Below are positions 49,011-60,704 of a stretch of 64,000 nucleotides of DNA, piece by piece. Origin of the DNA: Perognathus longimembris pacificus (lineage: Eukaryota > Chordata > Mammalia > Rodentia > Heteromyidae). How positions within the stretch are numbered: the stretch's first letter is position 1; each line of letters starts with the position of its first letter. The notes under the pieces were generated by a model that saw nothing but the letters and a program-made list of their open reading frames with translations, made no database searches and was not told where the DNA came from. Where the stretch lies: positions 6,460,963-6,524,962 of the forward strand of contig NC_063176.1 of NCBI RefSeq assembly GCF_023159225.1, written 5' to 3'. Position numbers and translations under genes: made by a program.

Positions 49011-50674
49011 GTTTTCTTCCTCAAGAAGAGGTCCTTTCAATGTACAATTCCCTCCAAGGGAGCAAATTCCTTCTTGGAGGGAGGTCTTTGAAGAAGTGAG
49101 ATCTAGGAGGAGAAAGAGTTAACAGAAATGGAGTGGACAGAAAATAAAAGAAGGCTATGCTGTTATAGTTATTCACAGAATCCTACTTAACCATTTTCTT
49201 TCCTATTAAGGAAAGCATTTCTGAAATGTAGGCAGGAGTATCCGGTTAACATATTGAAAAAGTAAGAAAAATTCATTATGGGGTGGAATTGTTTAGAAAA
49301 TTAATGAAATAACAAAAGCCACTCAAGCAGTAGTTGCCACCTATTCAAAATAATAATGCATTTGGATAGTATTGAACCAAATACTGGAATCGATTTTCTT
49401 TATTTCATTTGTAGGGCACACCACATCCTTTAACTGAAACTTCAGCATTGGGTGAATAGGGGAAAGAAGGCTGAAAGCCTTTGAATTACATTTTTTCACC
49501 CCATCTCCCCAAAAGAGAAAATAAGAACAAGATTCAGAACTACTATACATAATAGTTTTGCTCTAGCGAGTTGTTTATAATATTTGACTCTGAAGGGGAG
49601 GTCAGTAAAGACTGATATGTTAAATCAGGGGAAGAAAGTGATTGAAAAAAATCTAATTTATTTTGAGTAGAAAGATTCAAAGGTGGGGCAACAAGAATCA
49701 AAAAGAAAATTTGAAATCCAAAACTTGGCTGACAAAAGTCTAGTAAATAGAAAAGTATCATGCTCAGTTGGATTAGTTTCTATGACTTAAAATTTGCTAT
49801 GGTAGAGGAGAGCCAGTGATACTCTGAAACCATCAAAACCATCATGCCCTGAAGGGAACTGTTTTACGGAGTCAATCTTGACAACTTTAGTAAAATTTAC
49901 TTTTTTATGCTTCTCAAATTAGTTTTCAAGACAAAAGAAAAATTAACTCATTTATATAACTGTGTTCATATTTCTATAATAATAGTCATTGCATTTTTAA
50001 ATAGAAGGTATTTTATGTAAACATACCATGGTTTGTGAGAGGGTTGTAAATTTTACACAGGCTTCTCAAAGTTTGAAATTGATGCTTCAACATTTTCAAA
50101 CAGTGATCCAACTTATGAAACATAGTTACTGATTGTAATCTATTTATTGCTAGGGTTCTTAGTTATATTAGAAGAGAGGATTATCTATTACTTCAATGAG
50201 TATATGGTCATATTAATTTAGACTTTATGTCTGTGGGAAAAAAAATCTTTTCTGAATTGATGAGATTTTGTTTTTTCAGAGAACACTAGCATACTCTAAA
50301 AAATTTCCAATCACGTATGATGAACATCTTCCTATGTTGATTAAGGTATTTGAAGTCAATGAAATTGTCCTATTTTATCTTTCAAACCTTAGGCACCTGG
50401 ATAAATGCTATGCAAACAATATGCATTCATTTTTTATGATGACAAGAAAATAATCGGCAACTTAGAGCTGACTTCAAATTTCTATTTGGAGAGTAAATAT
50501 TTTCTCCACCTAAAGATGCCTTTTCAATTACACACTTCTGAGAACAGATTTTGCGGAGGAAGCTTTAGCCAAGTGGGTGCATCGCTTAAACCATGAATAG
50601 ATTTCCAACCATTAAGAAGCCCTTATCTGAATGCATTGAATCCCTTTAATCATAGCTCAATTTTCTATGTCTCC

Positions 50675-50683
50675 CATCAGCAG
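50675..50683 (+). promoter_or_regulatory. NAGNAG tandem 3' splice acceptor
   Basis: The sequence ends catcagcag before ttgcagcc. Cutting after the first AG (50680) or the second AG (50683) keeps the frame; the products differ by Phe versus Ser-Val at the FN3-2/stem junction. The pyrimidine tract at about 50660-50676 serves both. NAGNAG acceptors commonly give both isoforms in mammals; use here is inferred. Confidence 0.7.
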
Positions 50684-50786
50684 TTGCAGCCTCCAGTGAT
50701 CAAGGCCAGATTCCAATCATTGCTGTGTCAGTCACAGTGGGAGTCATTCTTCTGGCTGTGGTTATCGGCTTCCTCCTCAGTGGAAG
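50684..50786 (+). CDS. EPHA5: EPHA5 exon (about exon 8): extracellular juxtamembrane and transmembrane helix
   Basis: This 103-bp exon encodes a short extracellular stem, [10 protein letters not shown], followed by the single membrane-spanning helix [20 protein letters not shown] and LSG. About 24 uninterrupted hydrophobic residues and a small-xxx-small pattern fit Eph transmembrane dimerisation helices. The match to recalled EPHA5 ([20 protein letters not shown]) is close and separates it from EPHA3, A4 and A7. The donor is gtaaga at 50787 and the exon ends in phase 2 (ag|). The acceptor is a tandem catcagcag; I use the downstream AG, giving Phe at the junction, but the upstream AG would add one codon in frame. 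No later EPHA5 exon was found in the remaining 13.2 kb. Confidence 0.93.
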
Positions 50787-52302
50787 GTAAGAGGGGAAGC
50801 TGTGTATCTCCACTTGTACAGCTGATCTCTTGCTTTCTGTGATCTATCCACTGTACTGTTAAACAAATCCAAAACAAATCAGGCAAGCAGTATATCAGCA
50901 GATAATGTCAGTATATGATGGGCTTCTTAAGTTTTATCTTGTCCATGCTAGTGCTAATTTATAAGCACACAGTTTCTCTCTTTCAGGTGCATACCTTTCA
51001 TAAAAGAAAACTGCAAGAATAGTGTTTAACTTTGCTTGCTTGTTGTTACTAATAGAGTCCTTTTTTTCTTTCATAATATAATCTATCTTTAATTTAGATA
51101 CTTTTCTCTCTAGAAAGCTGTAAAGTTGCCTGCTGTAATTTTAATCAGAGTTTTGGAAAACCTCTGTGCTTAGGAGTCTTTTGAGATATAAATAATAATT
51201 ATAGAAAGCAGACGTTCAGACAAGTAACATTTTGAACAATGAGAAAAACCTTTTCAACGGCTGCTTTTATTTTTAGCTTCTAGATGGTTTCAAAATGAAT
51301 TTAAAGTGAACTTCACTGAATGCTGTGTTAGTAGTATGTGATTCTATGCATTGCAAATCTACATTTTTTATTTTGAAAATAAGAGCTAACTCCAATAAGA
51401 AACTTAGTAGATGTATTTGCTGACAATGCACTGACCATGATTTAGTTTCCTAAAATATTTATAAGTAAATTATGCTCTATTCTATAGTAAATGTAATTTT
51501 ATTAGCAAATGTAATTTTATATTTCCATATTTTTATCTAGGGGGATTTACTAATATGAGTTATTCATTGAAATTTTATTCTGGTGTTCTGACCATTGCAG
51601 AAACCTTCATAAAATTCTTCAACCTGTTTGAATATCCTGTAAGATCCAAACTGAAAACTAGCAAATCAAATTAATTCTCTTTATTCTGGTACTGGTTTAC
51701 ACCGTTAATGATGACTCTGTGCGAGTTATTCAAGTTACAGCTAGATAAGCTAGGAACCTTTGAGTAAATAATAGTTGTGTTCTCAATTTTTATGGCTCTA
51801 TCCTTAAATTGCATGGAAGTAGTTTTTCAGAAAACGTTGCTAGTCTCTTTAAACATCGTTTCTTTTTCTATATGGAGATTTGTTTCTTCTGGTTCTTCTA
51901 CTTGTAAGAGAATCGAAAGTTTTCTGAAGAATCCAGGATGCAATCCACAGCTTGCTTTTAATGTTAGGACAGCAGTTGTGCACCTGTAGGACTTTTAACT
52001 GTAAGGCAATTAATATTCTGTTAGGGACCATTGACGACAATGCAGCCTGACACCCCCAAAATGACTGATATCTCATGTCCCACTTATCTTTCCTTTCTCA
52101 CGTCACCGAGGTACAAGATCCAAGTAGTTCTCTTTTTGTTCGAGAAGATAGGTTGATTCCATAGGTTATGTCATAAAATCTATTCAGTTGAAAGCATATG
52201 GACTTTCACCAAAACATATCAAACACTTAAATGAAAACTTCATTACTGTATGTTGTTGAACGTTCATCTTTGAATAAAAAGTACTTCAAAGTGAGAAGGT
52301 AA

Positions 52303-52306
52303 CGTG

Positions 52307-52351
<45 letters not shown>
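52303..52351 (+). repeat. (TG)n microsatellite
   Basis: About 24 TG units with one GC interruption near 52312. Confidence 0.95.
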
Positions 52352-52545
52352 ATATGTGAGAGTACATTGTGTGCATGTGGTCCTGAGGCTTGAACTTAGG
52401 GCTTGGGATCCCCAAGTACCTTTGCTCAAGGCTAGTAGTGCTCCATCCCTTGAGGTACAGCGCCCTTTTTTTTTTTTAGCTTTTTAGGTAGATAATTGGA
52501 AATGCAAGCCTCATGGACTTTCCTTGCCTACTTTCCTTGAACAAT

Positions 52546-52694
52546 GGGGAGTAAAGAGGGGAAAGCAACAGAAAACGAGGGAGAGGACAACAGTGTTCAA
52601 AAAGAAGTGCACCCATTACCATACTAATGTAATTCTACCCTCCCCCTGTTCATCATCTTTACAATAAATGACATTAAAAGAAGAAAATAAAACA
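52546..52694 (+). mobile_element. L1 3'-end fragment (nested)
   Basis: A purine-rich stretch (agtaaagaggggaaagcaac ... aaacgagggagaggacaa), then ttctaccctccccctgttca tcatctttacaataaatgac and an A-rich tail, matching the end of the L1 3' UTR elsewhere in the window. Confidence 0.6.
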
Positions 52695-52815
52695 CTGGAG
52701 GTGGCGCTGTGGCTCAAATGGTAGAGCGCTAGCCTTGAACAGAAGAAGTTCAGGAGCTGCACCCAGGCCCTGAGTTCAAGTCCCAGGACTAACAAAAAAA
52801 GAAAAAAAAAGACAA
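52695..52815 (+). repeat. Solo Geo monomer
   Basis: A complete right monomer without an ID or B1 head: tggaggtggcgctgtggctc ... gagttcaagtcccaggacta, then an A-rich tail. It has a tRNA-like A-box (tggctcaaatgg, 52709-52720) and B-box (agttcaagtcc, 52773-52783), 52 bases apart. Confidence 0.8.
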
Positions 52816-53640
52816 ATATCTGCCTTCTACAGAGCGAGGATTGTAGGCATTAGCCACAGGCTTCAGGCATTTAATTACTTTTTAATCTCCTGAAAAGATA
52901 TTTGCTAGGTAAAATATTTTATACCTAAAGAATAATTTCATGTCTCAGTGGCAATATAGATAACCTTATTTTAATACATAGCAAAACTTTTATATTACTT
53001 GATGCATGTAATATTCTTTGACAATTTAGAAGATCATTTGGGTTCAAGATAATATGTATCTTGAAGATTCATGTTCGGTGACAATATACATATATTTGTC
53101 CACACCAGAGAAAAATAATTTAAAGTTATGACATTTAGAATACTATAGAATTAAATTATTTTCAAGGAATAAAAGACTCAACACTTTTTATTCTAATATA
53201 TTCAAAAATAAAAATGAAATCAAATACAGAGATTTTCTAATATTTTCAGTTTAAAATTGAATATATGTAAACATTAAAAGTTTTCGTTCCAAGACATGGT
53301 TTAACATAACATAGGCAAATACCGATGGGAAAAAAAGCCTTAGTTTACAAAACAGGTTATTATTCATATTCTTAACTATACCTAGACACTTGGTCAGCAA
53401 CCAGTTCAGCGATCAGTTCAAAACTTTGTCTATGACTACTTTCTTTCTCAATAACCTTTATGTATTTCCCCATAAAATACAAACAATTGCCATTCACTTA
53501 ACTCTCCTGTTTTGCACAGTATGTTGTTTCTTAATCTTTGTCTTATTGGCAAAAAAAGAATATTATTAGCTTTTTATATCCTAATTTGGTGCCTCTTAAA
53601 TATCACTTATATGTACTGTATTACTGATATACATTGTTTA

Positions 53641-53689
53641 ATTAACTAGTTTTATTAACTAGTTTATTAACTAGTTTAATTAACTAATT
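53641..53689 (+). repeat. Short tandem array of palindromic AACTAGTT units
   Basis: AACTAGTT at 53644-53651, 53657-53664 and 53669-53676, with a fourth degenerate copy aactaatt at 53682-53689; spacing 12-13 bp. Confidence 0.85.
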
Positions 53690-53770
53690 TTTTCATAGTT
53701 AGACTCTTCTAGCTAAAGTAAGAGAACATTTTTACTATATCTTTTTTCAGTTCTCTTCTTTTCCTTTCTT

Positions 53771-54523
53771 TTTTCTTATTATCAAACTGATGTATAGAAG
53801 GGTTACAGTTTCATACATTAGGCATTGGATACGTTTCTTGTACTGTTACCTCATCCCTCATTCCCCCTCCCCCCTCTCCCTTTCCCTTTCCCCCCCCGCC
53901 CATGAGTTGTTCAGTTCATTTACACCAAACAGTTTTCTTTACCAGCCATACAACGGACAGAGGCCTCATATCTAAAATATATGCAGAACTGAAAAAATTG
54001 CATTCATCCAAAACAAAACCGCAAAGAACCAATAGCCCCCTCAAAAAGTGGGCTAAAGACTTACAGAGACTTCTCTGATGAGGAAATGAGAATGGCCAAG
54101 AGACATATGAAAAAGTGCTCTACATCACTGGACATAAAAGAAATGCAAATCAAAACAACATTGAGATTCCATCTCACCCCAGTAAGAATGTCCTATATCA
54201 AGAAAATTAACAATAACAATTGTTGGAGGGGATGTGGCCAAAAGGGAGCCCTACTTCATTGTTGGTGGGAATGTAAACTGGTTCAGCCACTCTGGCAAGC
54301 AGTATGGAGATTCCTCAGAAGGCTAAACATAGAGCTCCCCTATGACCCAGCAGCCCCACTTTTGGGTATCTATCCAAAAGACCACAAACAAGAACACACT
54401 AAAGCCACCAGCACAACAATGTTCACTGCAGCACAATTTGTCATAGCTAGAATCTGGAACCAACCCAGATACCCCTCAGGAGACGAATGGATCAGGAAAA
54501 TGTGGTACATATACACGCTGGAA
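53771..54523 (-). mobile_element. Twin-primed (5'-inverted) LINE-1 with 15-bp target duplication
   Basis: 53771-53940 is the L1 3' UTR and tail in minus orientation. 53945-54523 runs on the plus strand and encodes ORF2 C-terminal sequence (frame from 54086: [55 protein letters not shown]), preceded by the cataagaccc-type region upstream. The ORF2 end and about 0.5 kb of 3' UTR are deleted at the inversion. A perfect ttcttttcctttctt flanks the unit at 53756-53770 and 54524-54538. An inactive fragment; the frame is still open but lacks endonuclease and reverse transcriptase. Confidence 0.88.
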
Positions 54524-54590
54524 TTCTTTTCCTTTCTTAAGTTCATTCTTTTTGAATTTCACTCTGTTTGCACTTTTAAAGATAGGATAC

Positions 54591-54826
54591 CAAGGGGCAC
54601 AAGTGGCTCATGGCTGTAAACCTAGCTACTCAGGAAGCGAAGATCTAAGGATCATGGTTTGAAGCCAATTTGGGCAGGAAAGTCAGTGAGACTCTTTACG
54701 CTAATTAACTACCAGAAAACCTGAAGTGGAGATGTGGCTCAAAGTTGTAGAATGCTAGCCTTGAGCTAGGAGCTCGAGGAGAGTACCCAGGCCTTGAGTA
54801 CAAGTTCCATGACCTGCCAACAAATA
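54591..54826 (+). repeat. B1-headed dimeric SINE (B1-Geo-like), full length
   Basis: ggggcacaagtggctcatgg, cctagctactcaggaagcga agatctaaggatcatggttt gaagcc (7SL/B1-type), linker taattaactaccagaaaacc, then gatgtggctcaaagttgtag ... ggccttgagtacaagttcca (Geo). The clearest full-length member of this dimer type here. Confidence 0.82.
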
Positions 54827-54889
54827 AAGACAGAGAGAATAGGGATGTTCACCCTAAAAATTGTCTCCTCCACTCTCAGCATAACAAGA

Positions 54890-55185
54890 ATTTCTAATTA
54901 ATAATGTTTAGTGTATATGTTTGTCTGAATCAGGGAAGGGAAGGGAGACATCAAAATGATAAAACAAAGGATAAAGGGTGAGCGAATGCAACAATACTTA
55001 CAAGCCAACATGTTGTAAACTAACCATACAAGTCTGGGTGGGGGGATAGAGGAGGAGGAAAGATGGGAGAAAAGTGAGGAAGAAGGTAACTAGTTTGCCA
55101 TGAAATGTACTCACTACCTTACATATGTAACTGTAACCCCTCTGTATGTCACCTTGACAAAAATTTAAAGTAAGGTTTAATGTTA
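54890..55185 (+). mobile_element. L1 3'-UTR fragment
   Basis: A purine-rich polypurine stretch (gtggggggatagaggaggag, about 55018-55090) then catatgtaactgtaacccct ctgtatgtcaccttgaca and an A-rich end, the plus-strand version of the L1 terminus seen at 8390 and 61825. Confidence 0.7.
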
Positions 55186-55949
55186 CACAAAGTACAAACA
55201 AGTAGCATTGTAGTAGTGATTATTTTTAATTTTTTTTGCATTATAGACTTCATGGTATAAATAGCTTTTTTCAGTACTTTGAGGTTTTATCATAGGTTCA
55301 TGGATTCATTTGCATCTCAAAAGATGTTTGAGCTTGGCTTTTATTTAAATTGATTCAATGTGCACACATGGAGGATTATGATACTTATACATTACATGCT
55401 GGAGTCCATAGATATTTGCACATCCTCCTGCAGCTGAACACAAAAACAAAAACCAAAAAACAGAAGAATTTCCAGATTGTAGTAATTTTTCTACTGGGCT
55501 TAGGAAATGATTTTTAAGTCCATTTAAATGTGATATCTGCATTATGGTGTTTGTGAGATGTTAAAATATATCAGAAAACTGGTTTAATGCCTGAAAAAAA
55601 TAACATAATCTAGGCAAATGATAATCTTGATCCTGCTCAAAATTTGCCTGGATGTAACTGCTAAATACTATTTATTTGCTTCTCATTAAATATTTGGAAC
55701 CGATTCTCTTTAAGTTATCTGTTTCCTGAGGGAAAGAATTATTCAAAACCCAAAGAATACAGTGTTTGGAAATTATAAGAAATACCACAAGAAGACCATG
55801 TCAAAAAGACAGAGAAACAAGTAGCTTATATAAAACATTGATTAGGGATTTTATTGTTGTTATTACTTGAAAATAACACTATTTTTTGCAATATTTTGGA
55901 ATGAGCTTCAGGTCTTTACAAGTAACTTGTTCTTCACAATTATCCATTC

Positions 55950-56040
55950 TAAAGATTTATTGAGTACTTATTATTTATCAATACCAAAGTGAGTTCTATA
56001 CATATAAAAATTTTAGAAGAATGTTCTTTCCTCAAAACGT
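55950..56040 (+). repeat. MIR-like relic
   Basis: aagatttattgagtacttat tatttatcaataccaaagtg agttc matches the MIR core motif order. By eye only. Confidence 0.45.
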
Positions 56041-56611
56041 TTTTGTTTCCCTTTAATAACCAGATACATATACAGTATTTCATTTAGCAAAATTAAAATA
56101 AGAGTAAAGAGAAATGTTTTACAATTCAAATGGTATCAGTATCATTTTTATTTGGACTAAAATAATGGCCTAATTCACTGAGGTCTTATTTTAGGCTTAG
56201 CACAATTTGTATCTAAGATAAGGCACTGCATTTAGAATACAATTCCATGGACAGAAAAACTTTACAAGCTCATTATAAGCCAAGTAATACAGCTGTGCAG
56301 GTATTATAAATGCAGCTGTTGAATTTAGAAAGGTTCCAGAATTCTCTCTGCTTCGAGTTAAACAAACAAAAACATGGTTAACTACAGCAAGTATTTTTTA
56401 AAGAGTTTAATTATTCTGAAACCTATAAAATAAACTTTTTGCATAATGAAATAACAGCATAATGATATCCACAAAAAATGAATATAGTTTTAACATTATC
56501 TAAATATGACCTACTACTAGAACCTTTCCAAAGGTTTTGTATATAATAGTTTATAACCATATTATGTCTCAATACTAGCTCTATGTCTGTTGTGTGTGTG
56601 AGAGTGTGTGT

Positions 56612-56642
56612 ATGGTGTGCGCATGCACGCGTGCATGATACA
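56612..56642 (+). repeat. Alternating purine-pyrimidine tract with 16-bp perfect palindrome
   Basis: catgcacgcgtgcatg (56622-56637) is exactly self-complementary and sits in a purine-pyrimidine alternating tract following (TG)n from 56590. Such DNA can adopt Z-form or cruciform structure. Confidence 0.8.
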
Positions 56643-56659
56643 TGTGCATGTACATTCTC

Positions 56660-56878
56660 GATCTGGGGCTTGAACTAAAGGCCTTATGTTCTTACTGAGT
56701 TTATCCACTCATGACTGGAACTTTCCCACTTGAGTTAATTCTCCAGTGCATCAATTTTATTTCTGTTAATTGTGGATAGAAATCTCTTAGATCTGTCTGC
56801 CTTGGCTGGCTTCAAACTTCTATCCTCAGGTCACAAGCCTCCTGATTATCTTGGATTCTAAACATTAGCTATGAGTGC
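56660..56878 (-). repeat. B1-headed dimeric SINE (diverged)
   Basis: tctggggcttgaactaaagg (Geo complement), ttctgttaattgtggataga (linker), ctgccttggctggcttcaaa cttctatcctcaggtcacaa gcctcctgattatcttgg and tagctatgagtgcc (B1 complement). Confidence 0.75.
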
Positions 56879-59182
56879 CTCGCTTCTATAGAGCTGACAA
56901 AAATATTTTCTTGGTTTTCCATCTATCCATCACTAATCCTTACTCTTACTTTTCCCTACATGTTCCCTTTCTCCAAGAATCTCTTGGCTTTTTACTTATT
57001 TGTATAAACTCTTCTCCCAATCTCATCCTTTCATTTATATGCGAAAAATCGATGACCTGTGATTTCTTCTTTGGTAAACCAGTGTTCTTTTTTTTTTTTT
57101 TAACCTGAGACATCTGTTCACTTCTGGTCTGTCTCCTATAAAATTCAAGATGATAGAAAAAAAAAACATTTTAATCTTTGCTATTACTCCCACTACTTGC
57201 GCCCAGGAATAAAGTAAAAAATAAAATAAAATAGGCAATAGTCTCGATTCTTGAGGTCCACTCAGCCCTCAAGGCCTGAGCTCTTCAAAATAGAACTTTC
57301 CCACTAAATGAAATCATTTCACTTTCATGTGTGTTTCTGGTTATCTACTGCTAAAAAAAAATAATGGTATTAGCAATTTAAAACTTTGTAACATCGGCAA
57401 TATGAGTAAAATGATATTTATAACTTGATATCAGTGAAGTCTTGGCACTACAGTTAATGAAAAACATATACTCTCCCCCATTACTGTACCTGGTAAATTG
57501 TATTTATTCTAAAATCACACATACCAAATGTCACCAGTTTCATGACTATTCCTTATTATATGAAAGCTGCTAATTTTCTGTGCATCTTAAAATCCTCCGT
57601 AAGTAATTTACTATACCTATCTTTCTGTATGTGCAATGTAAACACACACACATCGTGTACAGCTCCCACTACATGGCAAATGACAGTGCAAAGACTTGAA
57701 AGGAACCTAATATTCAAGACGCTTGAAATTATATTTACGCCATTATCAGTATGTTGGTTTTTTTTTTAACTTGGATCTATTCAGTTGCAAATGTTTCAGT
57801 CCAAAAGAAAATGATAAAACTTGTAGCTGAACGGTTTCAGGAGATTAAAAAGATAAAGACAACATTCACACACTGATAAATCTAGGTGTTAAAATGATAT
57901 CTGGTATGCAATGTGAGATTCATGACTCAAGGAAGCTCTGGCACAACCCAGTATTGAAAGGTGCTAAAAAACAAAGTTATTGGGAAGAGCCCAGGAACAT
58001 CTTGACATTAAATGTTGCCTTGGAGGAGGAAGACCTAGCAAAGAGGCTTAAAAAGGAGGACTCCTTGAGGCTACGAAACAGGATGCAAGGTTTGACTCAC
58101 TGAGGAGGAAAGGAGACTTTGTGTTGACACTGAGCTTGGGCTTCAGCATCCTTACCATTCATTTTCGGAACTAATGGGACAGGGGATCTGATAGAAAATT
58201 CCTAACCACCTCCACAGAGTGAATCACTCAACAGAGCACTGAACATCTAACTAAACAAAAATGAAGAAATTCCTTTACAAGACAGTGGCAGTGTGGAAGG
58301 GAGTCATGGAGACGGTGACACGAGGGTCCGTTCTACAGAATGCAAGTGATCGAAGAATAAGCAAAGAGGGCCTCTGTGGACCATGTTTCCTCCTCCTCCA
58401 TTTGCTTAGAACAATATTTTTGTTACTCCTCGATATTTTAACTTTTCCCACACCAATCATTCTTGCCTCATAAAGCCTTTCCAATCATTATACCCAAAGC
58501 ATTCTCTCCTTGTACAGAAGTCTTGGAACAGTATATTCAGCATTTAATTTAATACCACAATTTAGACCACTAATAATCTGGTATCTTCTATCTTCTGTCC
58601 ACCAGCAACTACTCAGGGATGAACAACTCAGTGTCACTCCCACATAATCCAATTAAAAATTTGACTCATAAACAGAGGAGCCAAAGATGAACTGTGGATA
58701 ATCTACATTTGAATATGTGTGTCCATTCCTCCCAACCTAAGATTATAGTATGGAAAGTTAAAAGAGTTATGCTGATAACACACACATAAACATAATAGGA
58801 TAGCCAATCCCTAAATGTTTTTTCCTCCCTAAATAATAAAATTTTTGATACTGTCAAGAAATATTACATAAAATCTAGAAACTTTCCTGATTTTATATTG
58901 TCAGCTATTTGTTATCAGTACCTGCTGATGCTAACTAACATCACATTGGGCACACTGTTCCCAAGCAGCACTTTTTTAAAATAACAATGTCAGAAACATT
59001 TGTACTTCTCTTTTTATTCTCTTCAGTGTAGGAGCAACATGTCAAAAATAGTTGGCTTCTCTAGTGCATGATATTAAAATCTTTTAATTCAGCACTAGTT
59101 TACTTTAAAAGAATGCTTTACAAATATTCGCAATTACATATGCATGAAGTTTTGAAAAGACACTTACGAAAAGTAAACTCAG

Positions 59183-59290
59183 ATGGACATGGTGGCACAC
59201 ATTTAGAATCCCAGCATTCTGGAGGCCGAGGCAGGCAGATTTTTGAGTTTGTGGTGGCCAGCCCAGGCTGCATAATGAAATGACTTATTG
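59183..59290 (+). repeat. B1 SINE (mouse-like monomer)
   Basis: gacatggtggcacacattta gaatcccagcattctggagg ccgaggcaggcagatttttg agtttgtggtggccagccca ggctgcataatga follows rodent B1 closely and better than the B1-Geo heads here. No Geo tail. Confidence 0.85.
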
Positions 59291-60704
59291 AAAAAGTGTA
59301 TCAATAGTTGATAAATTAACAATAGATGTGACTTGATAAACTGTAATAATTCTAGACAAGTCTATTGATTTAATATCTGAGAGTTGTATCCAATTTATTT
59401 CCTCATGATTACATGCATTTTTCTTCAAAGGCTCTAAATCAAAAATAATTATAGAGCAGGTCATAATTTATTAATGAATGACAAATGGGTATCTGGGCAA
59501 AGTAATTCCAGGAAGACAAAAGAGCAGTGTAGCAACTAATTGCCCACAGTGGGAAGTAAAGCATCCTAGGAAACTGAGCCTTTTGTGGGCTACTAGATCT
59601 ATTGCTTAGCACTATTGAAGATCCCACCTGTAATTTCTCACAGATCAAACTTGTTAGCATCTCTGTGCCCCTCAGGATAATAATACGAGGCATATATTTC
59701 AAAGAAAAACTATGATACTAGAGAAAATAGGCAATCAGTATCACATTGACTGGTAACAATAGAAATTATTTTAGTAGAGAATTTAAACAACACTTAGATT
59801 GTTGCCTAATATAAAGCAAAAGACAAATCAAAAGCCTAAACCCTATAAGAACAAAATGTGCTTTCTGTCCAAAACTTCCTTTGCCCAAAGCTCCATTTTT
59901 AGATAAATTTGGGCCCCATCTGAAATAGAGAAGAGGCCAAAGTGCCAGAAGTTGCTGGGCTCTGGCAGAAGACCCTGCTAGATTTCTGGGAATTTTTCCA
60001 TTTCTCTTGGAGGCCATAATCACACAGGAACCTGTTACCCAGCTCCAAGATGAGAATCAATACCAATGTGAGATGACAAAAAGCAGAACATTTTTGTAAG
60101 AAAAAAGTGGCTCCTGTTCTGCCCTTATCTACTAGATTATTGCTGAGAAACAAAGTTTAGACTTCCATTTGATTTTAAAAAACCAGCTCTAAGTCACGTT
60201 TGTTCAAGATACATTCTCAGAAAGGCCTTGCATGAGCCAAGAAACAAATAAATGCTTCTAATAAATTGGCAACTCAGTCTCAAATAGCCAAAAACCTTTG
60301 CTAGGCTATGTGGAAGGATTGACTTTAGGTGCAGCCAATAGCTGTGACAATTTTAGTGCTGTAAAGCATACTATATTCTAATTTTTTATTTTTGTCTTTA
60401 GTGTCACCTTTTTCTTTTCTATTTTTACTGTTATATTTGAATCTCACAGCTAAATGACCTTATTCATTATATCCTATGGAAACACAAGTTTTAATGTCTC
60501 CGTTTAAATATTCAGTGGTTTTCGGTCTTGTAGTACAATCACACATTGACATAGGCACAAAAACGGACAGAAAAATGTGTTGCTACAAAAGTATGTAGAG
60601 ACTCATAGGACATATACAAATAGATATAAGGATATGGCCCTTGTTTTCTTTTGGGTTATATCCAGGTCTTCCACAGACCATAATAAGTTCCTCTTTCTGG
60701 GCTG

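Larger units (their letters stand above)
46566..50683 (+). other. EPHA5 intron between exons 7 and 8
   Basis: A 4.1-kb intron with donor gtaagt and the tandem acceptor catcagcag. It holds an IDL-Geo (47135), a B1-Geo-like SINE (47510), a perfect hairpin (47967-47991) and degenerate B1-type heads (48698-49010). 46600-47120, 47995-48690 and 49015-50640 are unique AT-rich sequence with no gene I recognise. Confidence 0.85.
52380..52870 (-). repeat. B1-Geo-like SINE split by a nested insertion
   Basis: Geo complement (gcttgaacttagggcttggg ... tttgctcaaggctagtagtg ctccatccc) and linker (taggtagataattggaaatg) at 52388-52545. The B1 complement resumes at about 52818-52870 (atctgccttctacagagcga ggattgtaggcattagccac aggc). 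Between them lie a plus-strand L1 3' end and a solo Geo monomer. Confidence 0.6.

Noticed and set aside
54086..54619. 177-residue open frame, the longest retroelement frame here
   Set aside because: It is the C-terminal piece of L1 ORF2 in an inverted, truncated copy with no endonuclease or reverse transcriptase, and not a host gene.
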